From: Stentor coeruleus
Lineage: Eukaryota; Ciliophora; Heterotrichea; Heterotrichida; Stentoridae
Direction of reading: 5' to 3'
Assembly: GCA_001970955.1 (NCBI GenBank)
Contig: MPUH01000202.1
Coordinates: forward strand, 1 to 64,000
DNA: 64,000 bases
How positions within the stretch are numbered: the stretch's first letter is position 1; each line of letters begins with the position of its first letter. Shown piece by piece: positions 50,878 to 60,915 of the stretch. The notes beneath the pieces were generated by a model. The model worked only from the letters and a program-made list of their open reading frames with translations. It had not been told where the DNA came from and made no database searches. Made by a program: the position numbers and the translations under genes.

Positions 50878-53800
50878 CTACGATATATTACTATTTCGTT
50901 TCTTTCGTTTAAACATGCCAAAAAATCCTTTTCCTTTATTAGCCTCTTCATTAATTCTCTTTATAAGTTCATCCTTTTCATCTCTAAGCATTCTAACATC
51001 AGCTTTAGCTTCATTTAACTCTTTTTCTAATTTCTGATTATCAGCTGATAAAGTGTTTATAAATTCTCCCCAATTAGTCTTTGATACAATAAGCTCAGTT
51101 TCTAATCTTTGATTATGTGCTTGTAATAAAGTCATTTTAGCTTCTTGTAACATATACTCATGAGAAAAATCTTTACTTGACTGTCTGGTTTTGTTATGCA
51201 AAGATACTTCTTGAAACCTCTGTTCTGAATGTACTATTTGCGCTTTATAATGAGCATTTTCTCCTTGTAACATAGTAATTTGATGTTCTAAATCTTTAAT
51301 AGTCTCTTCTAAACGACGAATTTGACTGATTTTATCTGAGACTGCAACTTCAAGTTCTTTGATTTTATTACTTTCTGGAGATGATGCTGGCTTAAGGAAA
51401 AGTAAAGATTTTTTAAAGTCTTCAAATGGATTTCTAACTATTGGTTCTTCTTCTTCGAGTACTGAACCTTCAGTTATAACTTCTTCGAAGTTCTCGATTA
51501 CTGATACGGCAACAACACGATTTGAACCTTTCTCATCATCACTATCTGAATAATCGATTTCTGTAGTTACTCTTATTTCTTCATTAGCTCTATCTTCTTC
51601 AAGTCTTCTTAATTGATCTTCTACTTCTTGAAGTTTACTTTGTGTTTCACTTAGTTCTGATTCAAGTTGTCTAGATTTACTCACTGAATCATTTAATTCT
51701 TTTTCAATTTTCTTAGTGCGATCGTTGCGGAATTTCAGCTCTTTATCTAAAGAGTTGTTAGTAACTTCAAGTTCTTTAACTTGGGCTTGAAGAGAGTTTA
51801 TTTTATCTTGGTCTTTTTCTGACCCAAATTTTAACGATGAGCTTTGTAATTTTTCTAATTCTTGCTCAAGAGAGGTAAGTTGAGATTCATAATCTTGTTT
51901 CATATTTAATAACAGTGTTTCGTATGAGATTTTTAATTTAAGAATTTCTGATTCTTCTGATGAGTTATCTTTGATTAAATAAATTTCTGTAGCTTGTGGG
52001 GAAATAGTTAATGTTGTAGCTTGTCTTGGACTAGTTAAAGAGAAAGGTGAAGAGATATTCAAACTAAGTTCTCCTCTATTTTCTTCAGTTGTTGATAAAA
52101 CCGTATTAGGTACTAAGCTACAGCTTTGGATGATTTCTGTAGAAAAGTCAAGATCTTGAGCAATCGATCTGATTTTATCTTTTAAAGCATCAACTTTAAC
52201 TGAAGTTTGAATAATTCCTAGCGATGGGCGATTCTTAGAATGTCCTAAAGATGGTCTTTCTCTTGGAGATGCTAAGCTTTCAATAGAAAAACCCATTGTA
52301 TGTGATTTCTGTAATGAATGAAGTTCTAAAGTACTTGCTTCAGTAGATTCTAACAAATATTTATTTTTAGGGCTGCTTTCAATCCTTATTCCACTTTGAC
52401 TAAAACTAAAAGTTTTTTGTTTTTGTGGTAATTCTGGAACAAACGACCCTTTACTAGGACTTAAAACCAAAGTATCAGCAGGTTCATCTTTCTTAGTCTC
52501 TCTTATAACCAAAATTTCTCTATTAGTTTGGACAAGTTTCATCAATATTTGATTACGTTTCTCCAAATCATCCGATTTAGCTTTAACCTTTTGTAATTCA
52601 ACTTTAAGATTTTCAATAGTAATCTCCAATTCCCCTTTATCTACACTCTCAGGCACTTTTGCATCTTCTTCAAGGTTTTCATCTACTTTTGGTATTGTAT
52701 AAAACTCTCTAAGTTTAGCTTGAAGTTTACTCATAGACTCAGCTTTATTCTTCAAACATTTCATTAAAGACTCAACTTTACCTTTAAGCTTCCCATTTTT
52801 CTGTAAAAGTTTTTTTGATGCTTCGACTTCTTCAGATTTATATTGATTTGTCGTTGCTTTTGATTGATCTAAATTATCACGTAAAGATTTACAGTTTTCT
52901 GTTAGGTCTAATATATTTTCTTTATATCTGACTATTTTATCATTGTATTTTTGTTTAAGTTGGTATACGTTTTCTTCAAATGATGCTTTCATTTTGGCCA
53001 TTTCTGATTCCGCATTTTCTAAAGCTGTGGATTTTTCTTTGATTAAAACATTTAATTCTTGGTTTTGGTCTTTTAGTCTTGAAGCTTCTTTTTCTTTGTT
53101 GATTCTATCGTTTTCTAAGTTTCTTAATCTATATTCATAGTCATTTATGCTGTCGTTTCTTAGGTTTAGTTCTTCTTCTAGGTTTTTTATTGAGTGGTCG
53201 AGTTTTTTAATTTTCTTTTCGCATTCGTTTAGGGAGTCGATTTTTGTGTTGACTTCATTAGAGAGGTTTTTCTTTTTAGCTTTTAAGCTTTGGATTTTTT
53301 CATTGAGTTTTTCTAGTTTTTGGTCGTTTTCTTCGAATTGCTTGAAAACGCTGCCTTGGAAAGCTTTGAGGCCAAGACGGGATTCTCTAAAGTCTGGATT
53401 GAGCTCATTTAGTTCATCGAATAAAGACTCACCTACTAAGACAGATTTTCTTGCTATGTCTGCTGCTTCTTGAAACTCTTTAGCTTTTTGTTCAAGGTCT
53501 TGGATTTGGTGTTTGTATTTATAAANGTCTGGATTGAGCTCATTTAGTTCATCGAATAAAGACTCACCTACTAAGACAGATTTTCTTGCTATGTCCGCTG
53601 CTTCTTGAAACTCTTTAGCTTTTTGTTCAAGGTCTTGGATTTGGTGTTTGTATTTATAAACTTTTTCTGTGTTTTCTCTACGAAGAGCTTCAAGTTTAGC
53701 TTCAAACTCCATCTCTTTACTAAGTAGTTCATTATCATGATCATCTATTATAAGTTTTGCTTCATTTAACTCAGATTCTACCTTATGCTTATCCTTTTCC

Positions 53801-54747
53801 AATTTGCTGTACTGTCTTTTCATTTCTTCTATAGTAAATTTAAAGTTTTCAATCTCATCAATCTTAGCAGCTATTGCGTTCTCATGATTATGCTTAATGT
53901 CTTTAATAACTTTTTCATAGTGGGCAACTTTATCTAATAAATCATTTAATTCTTCATTTTTTTCTGATTCTATCCCTTTTAGAATATCTTGAAAATCAAG
54001 TTCCATTTCTGTTAAAGTTTTCCCCTGTTTATGCATAGTTGATTTGATTTCAGATTTTGCAATTACTAGGCGTTGATTTTTTAATTCAAGATCATTGTAC
54101 TTCTTAGCTAATTCATCACGGGACTTTGTAATATCCAGAACTTTCTTTTGTGCAGAAGCCAACTCAAGTTTAAGATTCAAAATATCAGCTTCAATTTTTG
54201 ACATTGAGCCCTTTCTAGGCTTTTTTTCTTTAGATTGTTTCAATTCCTCTTTAAGCTTCCTATATTTCTGCTTATAGGTATTAGGTTTTTTCAACATCTG
54301 ATCATATTGCTCATACAGCAAAGTATATTGATTTTTCAAAAGTACATATTCAGCTTGACCATTTCTTATAATATTATCCCTCTCAATCACTGCAAATTCT
54401 TTATCTTTAATCTCTTTGAACATATACTCCCTAAATCCTTCCAAATCTTTTTTATATTTCACTACAAGTTCTTCTGTGTCTTTAAGTTTTCTTTCTAATT
54501 GACTATTTCTTGACCTTGCAATCTCCAATTCTGCCTTCATAGCTTCCATTTCTTCAATATTCACAGGGAGATTCGTGTAACTTTGCTCTAGTCTAAGATT
54601 TTTCGTTTTTTCAGATTCTAGCTTGATTGTCAAGTCTGAAATTTCACGTTTATATTCCCACAGCTGTTTACGAAAGTTCTGCTGATATGAATTACTATCA
54701 GGCTCTAACACTTGAGATGTTTCGATAAAGCTTTGAGACTCTACCAT
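50878..54747 (-). CDS. Coiled-coil protein, about 1,244 residues after removing an assembly duplication
   Basis: The gene runs from ATG at 54747 to the stop at 50878; the frame stays open through an N at 53526 because the surplus repeat is 135 nt. Almost the whole protein is coiled coil. A central Ser/Pro/Thr-rich break (roughly residues 730-900, with SPRERPSLGHSKNRPSLG) looks disordered and phosphorylatable. An acidic patch (TEIDYSDSDDEKGS) lies further on. The C-terminus is GKGFFGMFKRKKRNSNIS, a Phe plus basic cluster much like the end of the giant coiled-coil gene at 28315. No motor, GRIP or other named domain is recognised. It is divergent from mitochondrial EF-Tu. Confidence 0.88.
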   Translation of the reverse strand: MVESQSFIETSQVLEPDSNSYQQNFRKQLWEYKREISDLTIKLESEKTKNLRLEQSYTNLPVNIEEMEAMKAELEIARSRNSQLERKLKDTEELVVKYKKDLEGFREYMFKEIKDKEFAVIERDNIIRNGQAEYVLLKNQYTLLYEQYDQMLKKPNTYKQKYRKLKEELKQSKEKKPRKGSMSKIEADILNLKLELASAQKKVLDITKSRDELAKKYNDLELKNQRLVIAKSEIKSTMHKQGKTLTEMELDFQDILKGIESEKNEELNDLLDKVAHYEKVIKDIKHNHENAIAAKIDEIENFKFTIEEMKRQYSKLEKDKHKVESELNEAKLIIDDHDNELLSKEMEFEAKLEALRRENTEKVYKYKHQIQDLEQKAKEFQEAADIARKSVLVGESLFDELNELNPDXYKYKHQIQDLEQKAKEFQEAADIARKSVLVGESLFDELNELNPDFRESRLGLKAFQGSVFKQFEENDQKLEKLNEKIQSLKAKKKNLSNEVNTKIDSLNECEKKIKKLDHSIKNLEEELNLRNDSINDYEYRLRNLENDRINKEKEASRLKDQNQELNVLIKEKSTALENAESEMAKMKASFEENVYQLKQKYNDKIVRYKENILDLTENCKSLRDNLDQSKATTNQYKSEEVEASKKLLQKNGKLKGKVESLMKCLKNKAESMSKLQAKLREFYTIPKVDENLEEDAKVPESVDKGELEITIENLKVELQKVKAKSDDLEKRNQILMKLVQTNREILVIRETKKDEPADTLVLSPSKGSFVPELPQKQKTFSFSQSGIRIESSPKNKYLLESTEASTLELHSLQKSHTMGFSIESLASPRERPSLGHSKNRPSLGIIQTSVKVDALKDKIRSIAQDLDFSTEIIQSCSLVPNTVLSTTEENRGELSLNISSPFSLTSPRQATTLTISPQATEIYLIKDNSSEESEILKLKISYETLLLNMKQDYESQLTSLEQELEKLQSSSLKFGSEKDQDKINSLQAQVKELEVTNNSLDKELKFRNDRTKKIEKELNDSVSKSRQLESELSETQSKLQEVEDQLRRLEEDRANEEIRVTTEIDYSDSDDEKGSNRVVAVSVIENFEEVITEGSVLEEEEPIVRNPFEDFKKSLLFLKPASSPESNKIKELEVAVSDKISQIRRLEETIKDLEHQITMLQGENAHYKAQIVHSEQRFQEVSLHNKTRQSSKDFSHEYMLQEAKMTLLQAHNQRLETELIVSKTNWGEFINTLSADNQKLEKELNEAKADVRMLRDEKDELIKRINEEANKGKGFFGMFKRKKRNSNIS
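53392..53660. repeat. 134-bp direct repeat around a single N (unmerged contig overlap)
   Basis: 53392-53525 recurs at 53527-53660 across the N at 53526 with one mismatch. It duplicates 45 residues in frame. Confidence 0.9.
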
Positions 54748-55395
54748 TTATTCGCCAACAGACTTTGATCTAAAATTAAGCTTGTTTTATATTAAGGTTA
54801 ATTTATACTCATTAGAGAATCTACTGTAATAAATCTATTTGAATTTTATAGAATTTGAATTATATTAAGAGATAAACTTTATAAGGATAGGTACTGGGAA
54901 GTTTTAATGATTAGGAAATTAGATTATATTGAAAAATAATTTGTGATGGGCTAGAGAGGATTAGAAAGGGTTGATGATTTTTCTTTTAAGATTGGAATAT
55001 TAGGATTTTTATTGGATTTTAATATTTTGTGTAGTGTAAGATGAAGTTTTAGCAGAATACAAAATGATAAAAACAAGAAAATCATGATGATTATCTGATT
55101 ATCCAATCGATGATAATTTTATATGATAATAACTACTAGAAATAAAATACTACAGTCCCAAATAAAATAGCAAATCTTATCCTTATACTCAATACCTAAC
55201 ATCTTAAAACCCTCACAACCAAACTAATTTCCTAATATTCCTCATCAAAAAACCCATCATTAATTCCTTCAATCTTTCTCCACCTCCATACTTAGCACAA
55301 CAAACTCCAACATAAATCATAACCTTTTACCTAACCATCTCATAAAATTTCAGTCAATCCTAGTAAAAGTCCATAGCCACAAATTATAATAATAA
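54748..55395. other. Divergent promoter region upstream of EF-Tu
   Basis: 648 nt, non-coding. It shows the clearest strand switch in the window: G-rich, C-poor on the plus strand to about 55080, then C-rich with almost no G (55201-55260 has 19 C and no G) up to the EF-Tu start. No other motif recognised. Confidence 0.65.
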
Positions 55396-56676
55396 ATGTT
55401 TAGGTTGGTGTGTAGATCGTTCGCGAAATTCGTCCGTGACAAGCCGCACCTGAATGTGGGCACAGTGGGTCATATTGACCACGGTAAGACCACACTGACG
55501 GCTGCTATCACCCATTACCTAAACAACAAAGGTATGGCAGAAAAACGAACTTATGAGCAAATCGACTGCGCTCCTGAAGAAAAAGCTCGTGGAATTACCA
55601 TCAACACAACAACTCTTGAATATCATACCGACAAAAGACACTATTCACATATGGATTGCCCTGGACATTCAGATTACGTCAAAAACATGATTACAGGTGC
55701 AGCTCGTATGGATGGTGCAATTTTAGTGGTATCAGCACCAGATGGTGTTATGCCTCAAACAAGAGAACATGTGTTACTTTGTCGACAAACTGGGGTTAAA
55801 AGTATTGTAATCTTTTTGAATAAGTGCGATTTAATGGATGATGCTGATTTACAAGAAATCGTTGAGATGGAAGTTAGAGAAATCCTCACTAAATATGATT
55901 TTGATGGACCAGGAGCTAAATGTATTCGTGGCTCTGCTTTAGCTGCTCTTGGTCAAGCAACACATGAGTTATATAGTGCTAAACAAATAGGGGAATTACT
56001 TGATGCTATGGATACAGGGCTTTTGATTCCGGAAAGGGCAAAAGATAAACCTTTTCTTTTAAGTATTGAAAGTTGTTATAATATTGCAGGTAGAGGAGCT
56101 GTTGTTACTGGATGTGTTGAACATGGGATTATTAAACCTGGAGCTGATGCTGAAGTTATTGGGCTTACAAAAACTCCATTGAAAACTGGGATTATGAGTG
56201 TTGAAACTTTTAAGAAAACTTTGGATGTTGGAGAACCTGGTGACAATGTTGGTGTGTTGTTAAGAGGTTTAAGGAAAGAAGATTTACATAGAGGACAAGC
56301 TTTAGTCCAGCCTGGGAAATATGAAGTGTTTTTTAATTTTGAGTCACAGTTGTATATACTGAAAGAAGAAGAAGGTGGTAGGAAGAAACCATTTTTCTCA
56401 GGTTTTAGTCCTCAGTGTTTTGTAAGAACTGCTGATGTACAGACAGCTATAAAACTCCCTGAAGGAAAGAAAATGGCTGTTGGTGGGGATCATTTTACTG
56501 CTGTACTCAAACTTCAATCTCCTTTACCTATATATGTTGGATGCAGATATGCTTTAAGAGAAGGTGGGAAAACTGTTGGTGGTGGAGTTATTACTAAAAT
56601 TTTACCAGATGAACCCTCTGACCTTGCATCTTTGGCAAAGAAAAAAACCCCAACCTCAGGATCTAAGAAGAAATAG
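55396..56676 (+). CDS. TUFM: Mitochondrial elongation factor Tu
   Basis: This encodes 426 residues from ATG at 55396. The first 14 residues ([14 protein letters not shown]) are basic and lack acidic residues, as in a mitochondrial presequence. The GTPase motifs are complete: GHIDHGKT (25-32), RGITINT, DCPGH, NKCD and GSAL. Domains 2 and 3 follow with the bacterial-type [16 protein letters not shown] and [17 protein letters not shown] blocks. It delivers aminoacyl-tRNA to the mitochondrial ribosome. An extra Lys/Ser-rich tail of about 20 residues ([17 protein letters not shown]) extends beyond the bacterial end. The first 150 coding bases are richer in G+C than the rest. The bacterial-type sequence reflects the organelle's origin, not recent transfer. 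Confidence 0.97.
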   Translation: MFRLVCRSFAKFVRDKPHLNVGTVGHIDHGKTTLTAAITHYLNNKGMAEKRTYEQIDCAPEEKARGITINTTTLEYHTDKRHYSHMDCPGHSDYVKNMITGAARMDGAILVVSAPDGVMPQTREHVLLCRQTGVKSIVIFLNKCDLMDDADLQEIVEMEVREILTKYDFDGPGAKCIRGSALAALGQATHELYSAKQIGELLDAMDTGLLIPERAKDKPFLLSIESCYNIAGRGAVVTGCVEHGIIKPGADAEVIGLTKTPLKTGIMSVETFKKTLDVGEPGDNVGVLLRGLRKEDLHRGQALVQPGKYEVFFNFESQLYILKEEEGGRKKPFFSGFSPQCFVRTADVQTAIKLPEGKKMAVGGDHFTAVLKLQSPLPIYVGCRYALREGGKTVGGGVITKILPDEPSDLASLAKKKTPTSGSKKK

Positions 56677-57166
56677 TTAGTAATATTATCTTTAAGTATT
56701 TACTATTAAAAAAAAAGTATTAGAATATTTATGAGGGATGTTAATAGGGCAAATAATGATATGGATGATTTTTAGGAATTAAGATGAGGTTTTTTAGATT
56801 GGAAAATATTATTAGAAGTAAAAATTATTAAAATGAATGTGCTGAAAAATAGGTTTAGTTGGGATAGGAATTGAGTTTTTTTATGAAATTATGAGGCTTA
56901 AGGGGTGATTCTGAATATTTTTCAGAGGCTGATATTGAGATTATTATTATAATAGAAATTAAGATGAAATATTTTTGGAAGATGCTATGTGTAATACTTT
57001 CAGATGATAGAGTAAACATAATTTTACCTAACAGAAATAATTTTTATTTATCATAAACATAACTAATATTATTTATAATTAAATTACCCTATGACTAAGT
57101 TAATTAATTTACTATATAAATAATTCAACTTCTTATTTTCGAAATTATATTAAAATAAACTGACAA
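56677..57166. other. Intergenic region between two plus-strand genes
   Basis: 490 nt, non-coding. The 3' flank of EF-Tu is strongly G-rich (56761-56820 has 14 G and no C); the last 120 nt before the next start are C-richer. Nothing else seen. Confidence 0.6.
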
Positions 57167-58138
57167 ATGGGAACAGTATGCGAATCCTGCTTAAAAGACT
57201 TTAGTAACACGAAAGCCTTAACTGAATTAGAAATAGAAAAAGTTAGAAGAATCCAAAAAAATCGAGTAGTACTTCAGCCATTTATAAAAATCCAAGCAGC
57301 TTGGCGTGGCTACCAAACCCGTAAAAAACTATGCATGCAACTTATAGAAACCCCTCTTAACAAAATTACTGAAAACAAACTAGGTAAGTTTAAATATTCT
57401 GTCAAAACTTTTGGTATGGAAAATAGGGGTCCATTTCGATATCCTAACAAATCAATCTACATCGGCGAATGGAATCCAAAAACAAACCTTCGCGAGGGCA
57501 AAGGTATCCATATCTGGAGCGATGGTTCTCTTTATGAAGGTTACTGGTGTTTAGACAAAGCAAACGGTAAAGGTCGACTTATCCATGGTGACGGAGATGT
57601 ATATGAAGGTGATTGGAAAGATGATAAAGCTGAAGGTACAGGAACATTTATACATACAGATGGAACTGTATATGAAGGTGAATGGTTAAATGATAAACAA
57701 CATGGTCAAGGTATAGAACGTTGGCCTGATGGTGCTTGGTATAAAGGAACTTATTATAAAGGTTATAAACAAGGATATGGAGAATTTTATTGGAAAGATG
57801 GTAGTAGTTATAGAGGAGATTTTATACAAAATGATCTTGAAGGAAGAGGGACTTATAATTGGCCTAATCTAAGATCATATACAGGGTTATGGAAAGATAA
57901 TAAAATGCATGGAGAAGGGGTTTTTAGATGGAATGATGGAAGGTCATATACAGGATCATATGTTGATGATTTAAAACATGGAGTTGGGGAGTTTAAATGG
58001 CCAGATGGAAAAATGTTAAAAGGAACTTGGATGAAGGGAAAACAACATGGTGAAGCTTTGATTATTTTCCCTGATGGGCAGAGAAAAATAACATATTGGG
58101 ATATGGGTAAACAGGCTAATATTGGGAAAAATATGTGA
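57167..58138 (+). CDS. MORN-repeat protein with an IQ motif
   Basis: This encodes 323 residues from ATG at 57167, ending in TGA. An IQ motif (IKIQAAWRGYQTRKK, about residues 40-54) should bind calmodulin or a related EF-hand protein. From about residue 95 to 300 there are eight to nine MORN repeats of about 23 residues (YEGDWKDDKAEGTGTF, YTGLWKDNKMHGEGVF and others), which build an extended beta-sheet used in membrane-edge and ciliary scaffolds. The N-terminus MGTVCESC carries Gly2 and nearby Cys residues, so lipidation is possible, though residue 6 is Glu, not Ser/Thr. The gene ends 42 nt from the convergent TPR/IQ gene. Confidence 0.93.
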   Translation: MGTVCESCLKDFSNTKALTELEIEKVRRIQKNRVVLQPFIKIQAAWRGYQTRKKLCMQLIETPLNKITENKLGKFKYSVKTFGMENRGPFRYPNKSIYIGEWNPKTNLREGKGIHIWSDGSLYEGYWCLDKANGKGRLIHGDGDVYEGDWKDDKAEGTGTFIHTDGTVYEGEWLNDKQHGQGIERWPDGAWYKGTYYKGYKQGYGEFYWKDGSSYRGDFIQNDLEGRGTYNWPNLRSYTGLWKDNKMHGEGVFRWNDGRSYTGSYVDDLKHGVGEFKWPDGKMLKGTWMKGKQHGEALIIFPDGQRKITYWDMGKQANIGKNM

Positions 58139-58180
58139 AATTATAATTAATGTATAGAATAGGTTTTCGAGTTTTTTTAG

Positions 58181-60031
58181 TTATAATAATTTCTGGTTTA
58201 GGCGCTTACGGACAAGATACCCACGGTAGTTGGCTTGGATGAAAATTATTGCTGAACGGATTTCTTTGTAGATTTGCTGACATTGATATCTTCTTACGTG
58301 CTTTTGAATAATTATTGCTGCGAGGTGTTGTTTCATAAGATTTTTTTGGAAAAGATAAGTGCGGAATGCGGATTGGGTTATAGTTAATGGGGTTTTAACT
58401 ATAGCCGCATCAACAAATACAACTTTTTTCTGGTTTTTTTTCTGATCTTCTTGCTCTTTAGCATTTTCTCCATCATTTTCTTTCTGGCTTTCATCTTTTT
58501 GCGCTTTAGGGTTTTCATTAACTGGTTTTTTATTAGCATTTTCAGTATTTTTCTTGTGTTTTTTTCCAGTTTTGAACTTTTTCCCTTTTTGTTTCGGTAT
58601 ATTCTCAGGCGTTTTTACAGTTTTTTCTACTTCTCCAGGTATTTCAGACACATCTAAATGCTTACTTAAGCTACTAATCAAATCTTTATTCTCTTTTACT
58701 GTAATATCATCTACAATATCTTCTATATTTTTATTCCTACTAGCTGGATTTTTTTTATAAGAACCTTTATCTATATCTAAAATCCCAGGAATGCTATCAA
58801 CCTTATAGTTTTCAAGTTCAGGGAGTTGTTCTTTAAAAGGTTTGACTTTTTTATCAAAATCTTGATATTGATTTTCTAAATGTTTGATTCGATTTTGGAG
58901 TTTTTTTACATCAATCGCTACTGGTGGTCTAGAATTAGGCTTTGGGATATTCAAACCCTTTCCCCAATATACAGGTGCTGATGAAGTTCTATGATTATGA
59001 GGAGGTTCCTCTGATTCATAAGACATTTCTTGTCCTTCTTGTATTTTCTCCATCCTTCTTGGGACTCTCTGTATCCTTTCATTATTCTCAGGGAATTCCA
59101 TCGCATCTTTCTTAAAACTTAAGGGAAAATTTTGTGTCCTATTTTTCGTATCAAAAGTTCTTGGTTTAGAATGAGCACTAAAAAAACCATTATTTTGATA
59201 CATAGGTTGAAGTCTATCTCCAGTTAAAAACCTAATCTGCCCTAAATCTGCTGTTGTTTCTTGAATTACAGGGGGGATTTTTGATATTGGTTTTCCTTGA
59301 GGTATTGATAATTTTTTTTTTCCATAAGGGCCTATACTTGGGAGCTTTTTTGTTGGGGGAAATCCTGAAGTTGCTCTTTTTTCACTGGGTTGGACTCGGT
59401 TTGTCAAACGAAACTGCTCCCTTGCGCTGGTTCGAGTTTCTTGTTTTTCAAGTTTTTCAAGAGCCTCGATATAACTTTTGTAGATGGATTGAGTAAGCTG
59501 ATTTCCTTCTCCAAGCTGTTTGGTTGCGAACTGCCATGCTGTCTTGTAGCATTCTACGGCATGCTTCATATTATTCAAAAATTCATATTCAACTCCTGTG
59601 TTATGGTAACCGATTATCAAAGTACTCACCAAATTAGGTGCGCTTTTATCACACTTTTCTACTAGTGAAAGTGCTTTACATCCGTTCTCCAAAGCCATTT
59701 CATGTTTACCTAATTGTGAGTAAATAGCACATATATTCAATAATGTCCCAGCCAAGTTAACATTTTCCACTGGTTCAACAGATTCTTTTTCGCAAGCTTT
59801 TTTTAAGAAATTCAACGCTACATTAGGTTTATTAATACGTTTGTAAAAGCACCCAAAGTTATTCAAAGTTATCGCCTGGAGTTTAAGATTAGAGTTCGGA
59901 TCTAAAGTGCTGAGCATTTGATCAGCATCTTTCAAAGTCTTTAATGCTAAAGTAAAGTTTTCTTCTTTCAAATAATTCATCGCATCTCTGTTAAGGTGCA
60001 AAATAAAGTCTTCAAGTTCATTATCTGCCAT
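58181..60031 (-). CDS. TPR-repeat protein with C-terminal IQ motifs
   Basis: This encodes 616 residues from ATG at 60031 (MADNELEDFILHLNRDAMNY). An in-frame ATG at 60136 would add 35 residues with the composition of AT-rich untranslated DNA and is not preferred. Residues about 5-200 are TPR-like helical repeats (ALKTLKDADQML, LNNFGCFYKRINKPNVALNFL, TLLNICAIYSQLGKHEMALE). The middle (200-540) is polar, low-complexity and Lys/Pro-rich. Residues about 570-615 contain two IQ motifs (AIIIQKHVRRYQCQQIY and IIFIQANYRGYLVRKRL). TPR plus IQ layouts occur in ciliary and basal-body proteins that bind calmodulin or centrin; the exact family is not recognised. The gene is convergent with the MORN/IQ gene. 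Confidence 0.88.
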   Translation of the reverse strand: MADNELEDFILHLNRDAMNYLKEENFTLALKTLKDADQMLSTLDPNSNLKLQAITLNNFGCFYKRINKPNVALNFLKKACEKESVEPVENVNLAGTLLNICAIYSQLGKHEMALENGCKALSLVEKCDKSAPNLVSTLIIGYHNTGVEYEFLNNMKHAVECYKTAWQFATKQLGEGNQLTQSIYKSYIEALEKLEKQETRTSAREQFRLTNRVQPSEKRATSGFPPTKKLPSIGPYGKKKLSIPQGKPISKIPPVIQETTADLGQIRFLTGDRLQPMYQNNGFFSAHSKPRTFDTKNRTQNFPLSFKKDAMEFPENNERIQRVPRRMEKIQEGQEMSYESEEPPHNHRTSSAPVYWGKGLNIPKPNSRPPVAIDVKKLQNRIKHLENQYQDFDKKVKPFKEQLPELENYKVDSIPGILDIDKGSYKKNPASRNKNIEDIVDDITVKENKDLISSLSKHLDVSEIPGEVEKTVKTPENIPKQKGKKFKTGKKHKKNTENANKKPVNENPKAQKDESQKENDGENAKEQEDQKKNQKKVVFVDAAIVKTPLTITQSAFRTYLFQKNLMKQHLAAIIIQKHVRRYQCQQIYKEIRSAIIFIQANYRGYLVRKRLNQKLL

Positions 60032-60915
60032 TTGAAAAAAGTTAATATTATATGTCTGATATAAAAATATAAAAATTTTAGCGTTGTTTACATAAATGAT
60101 ATACAAACTAGTATACTGCAACCTTTGTATTTTCATAAAGAAAGTAGAGATCTAGGATCATTTTTCCATGAAAATATTATAAAACTAAAAGAAGATTGTA
60201 AAATACAAGACTTAGAGCCAAATGATTTAGTAATACTATAGTTTTATCCATCAATATTTAATTTATCTAATAAAAAAAACTTTACTATGAGAATTCTGTA
60301 GCAACTTAGTTCAAAGTGCGAGAAACAAAAAAGACAGTTATTAAAGCAATACAGTCGCTTAGAATCTTTAAATTTTATAGTCAGACACTGTGAGGATTTA
60401 CAAGAAGAAGGCAAAACAAGGTTGGTTTTATTAAAAGTGATAGAAAAGTAAGTGATTAAAAATTAACAGGATTAAAAAAGATATCCAATTTTATCAAAAT
60501 GCCGATATAGATGCTGTGAATAAACAAAAATCAGCTAATAATATGGGGATTAATGCACAGGCTATGAGTATTGAATTGGGTATAGAGACAGAAAAGTATA
60601 ATAGGAAGAATAAAAGGATTAGAAAATTCATTACACCAGCGATAACGAAAAGGACTGAAAAACTTACCCAATGAGTTGAAAAGCATTTGCAGTCGAGGAA
60701 AATAATGTAATAATTTTTTTATTTGTAGTATTAAGAGTTTTTGTGGGTGGCAGATAATAAAATTAACTATGACGATATGATTAATATGCTTTTTTGAATT
60801 TATCGATGATTATGAAAGTAAGTTTTTTTGTTTTTATAACAAATTTTATTAGAAAAAATAATTTGAGCTTTAAAGCTTTTATTTGTTATCGAAATGGGTG
60901 GAAAATTGTTTTATA
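60032..60915. other. Intergenic region with broken coding-like segments
   Basis: 884 nt between divergent genes. The middle part (about 60140-60680) reads as broken coding sequence and is listed separately. The remainder, including about 60690-60915, is AT-rich with no feature seen. Confidence 0.55.
60140..60680 (+). pseudogene. Possible decayed gene, weakly like a SNAP-25-type SNARE
   Basis: Three open stretches on the plus strand have coding-like composition but are separated by stops and a frame change, and no ATG opens them. The first (about 60140-60235) reads KESRDLGSFFHENIIKLKED. The second (about 60305-60435) contains RLESLNFIVRHCEDLQEEGK followed by TRLVLL, which lines up with the first SNARE helix of SNAP-25. 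The third (about 60460-60675) contains MGINAQAMSIELGIETEKYN and RKNKRI, similar to the second SNARE helix, which has a central Gln or equivalent every seven residues. The similarity is by eye and weak. No 15-nt intron removes the stops. It may be a fossil SNARE gene or chance coding-like sequence. Confidence 0.35.

Noticed and set aside
55396-55600. Higher G+C at the start of mitochondrial EF-Tu as a sign of recent transfer
   Set aside because: Several unrelated genes here show the same C-rich first 150-200 coding bases, so it is a local compositional trend.
60032-60136. A 35-residue N-terminal extension of the TPR/IQ protein
   Set aside because: The extension has the composition of AT-rich leader (Ile, Tyr, Phe, Asn) and the downstream ATG begins a clear TPR-type protein.
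60227-60465. Using two 12-nt and one 22-nt GT-AG segments as introns to open a gene
   Set aside because: These lengths differ from the 15-nt introns seen elsewhere, and short GT...AG strings are common in AT-rich DNA. Kept only as a remark in the possible pseudogene finding.
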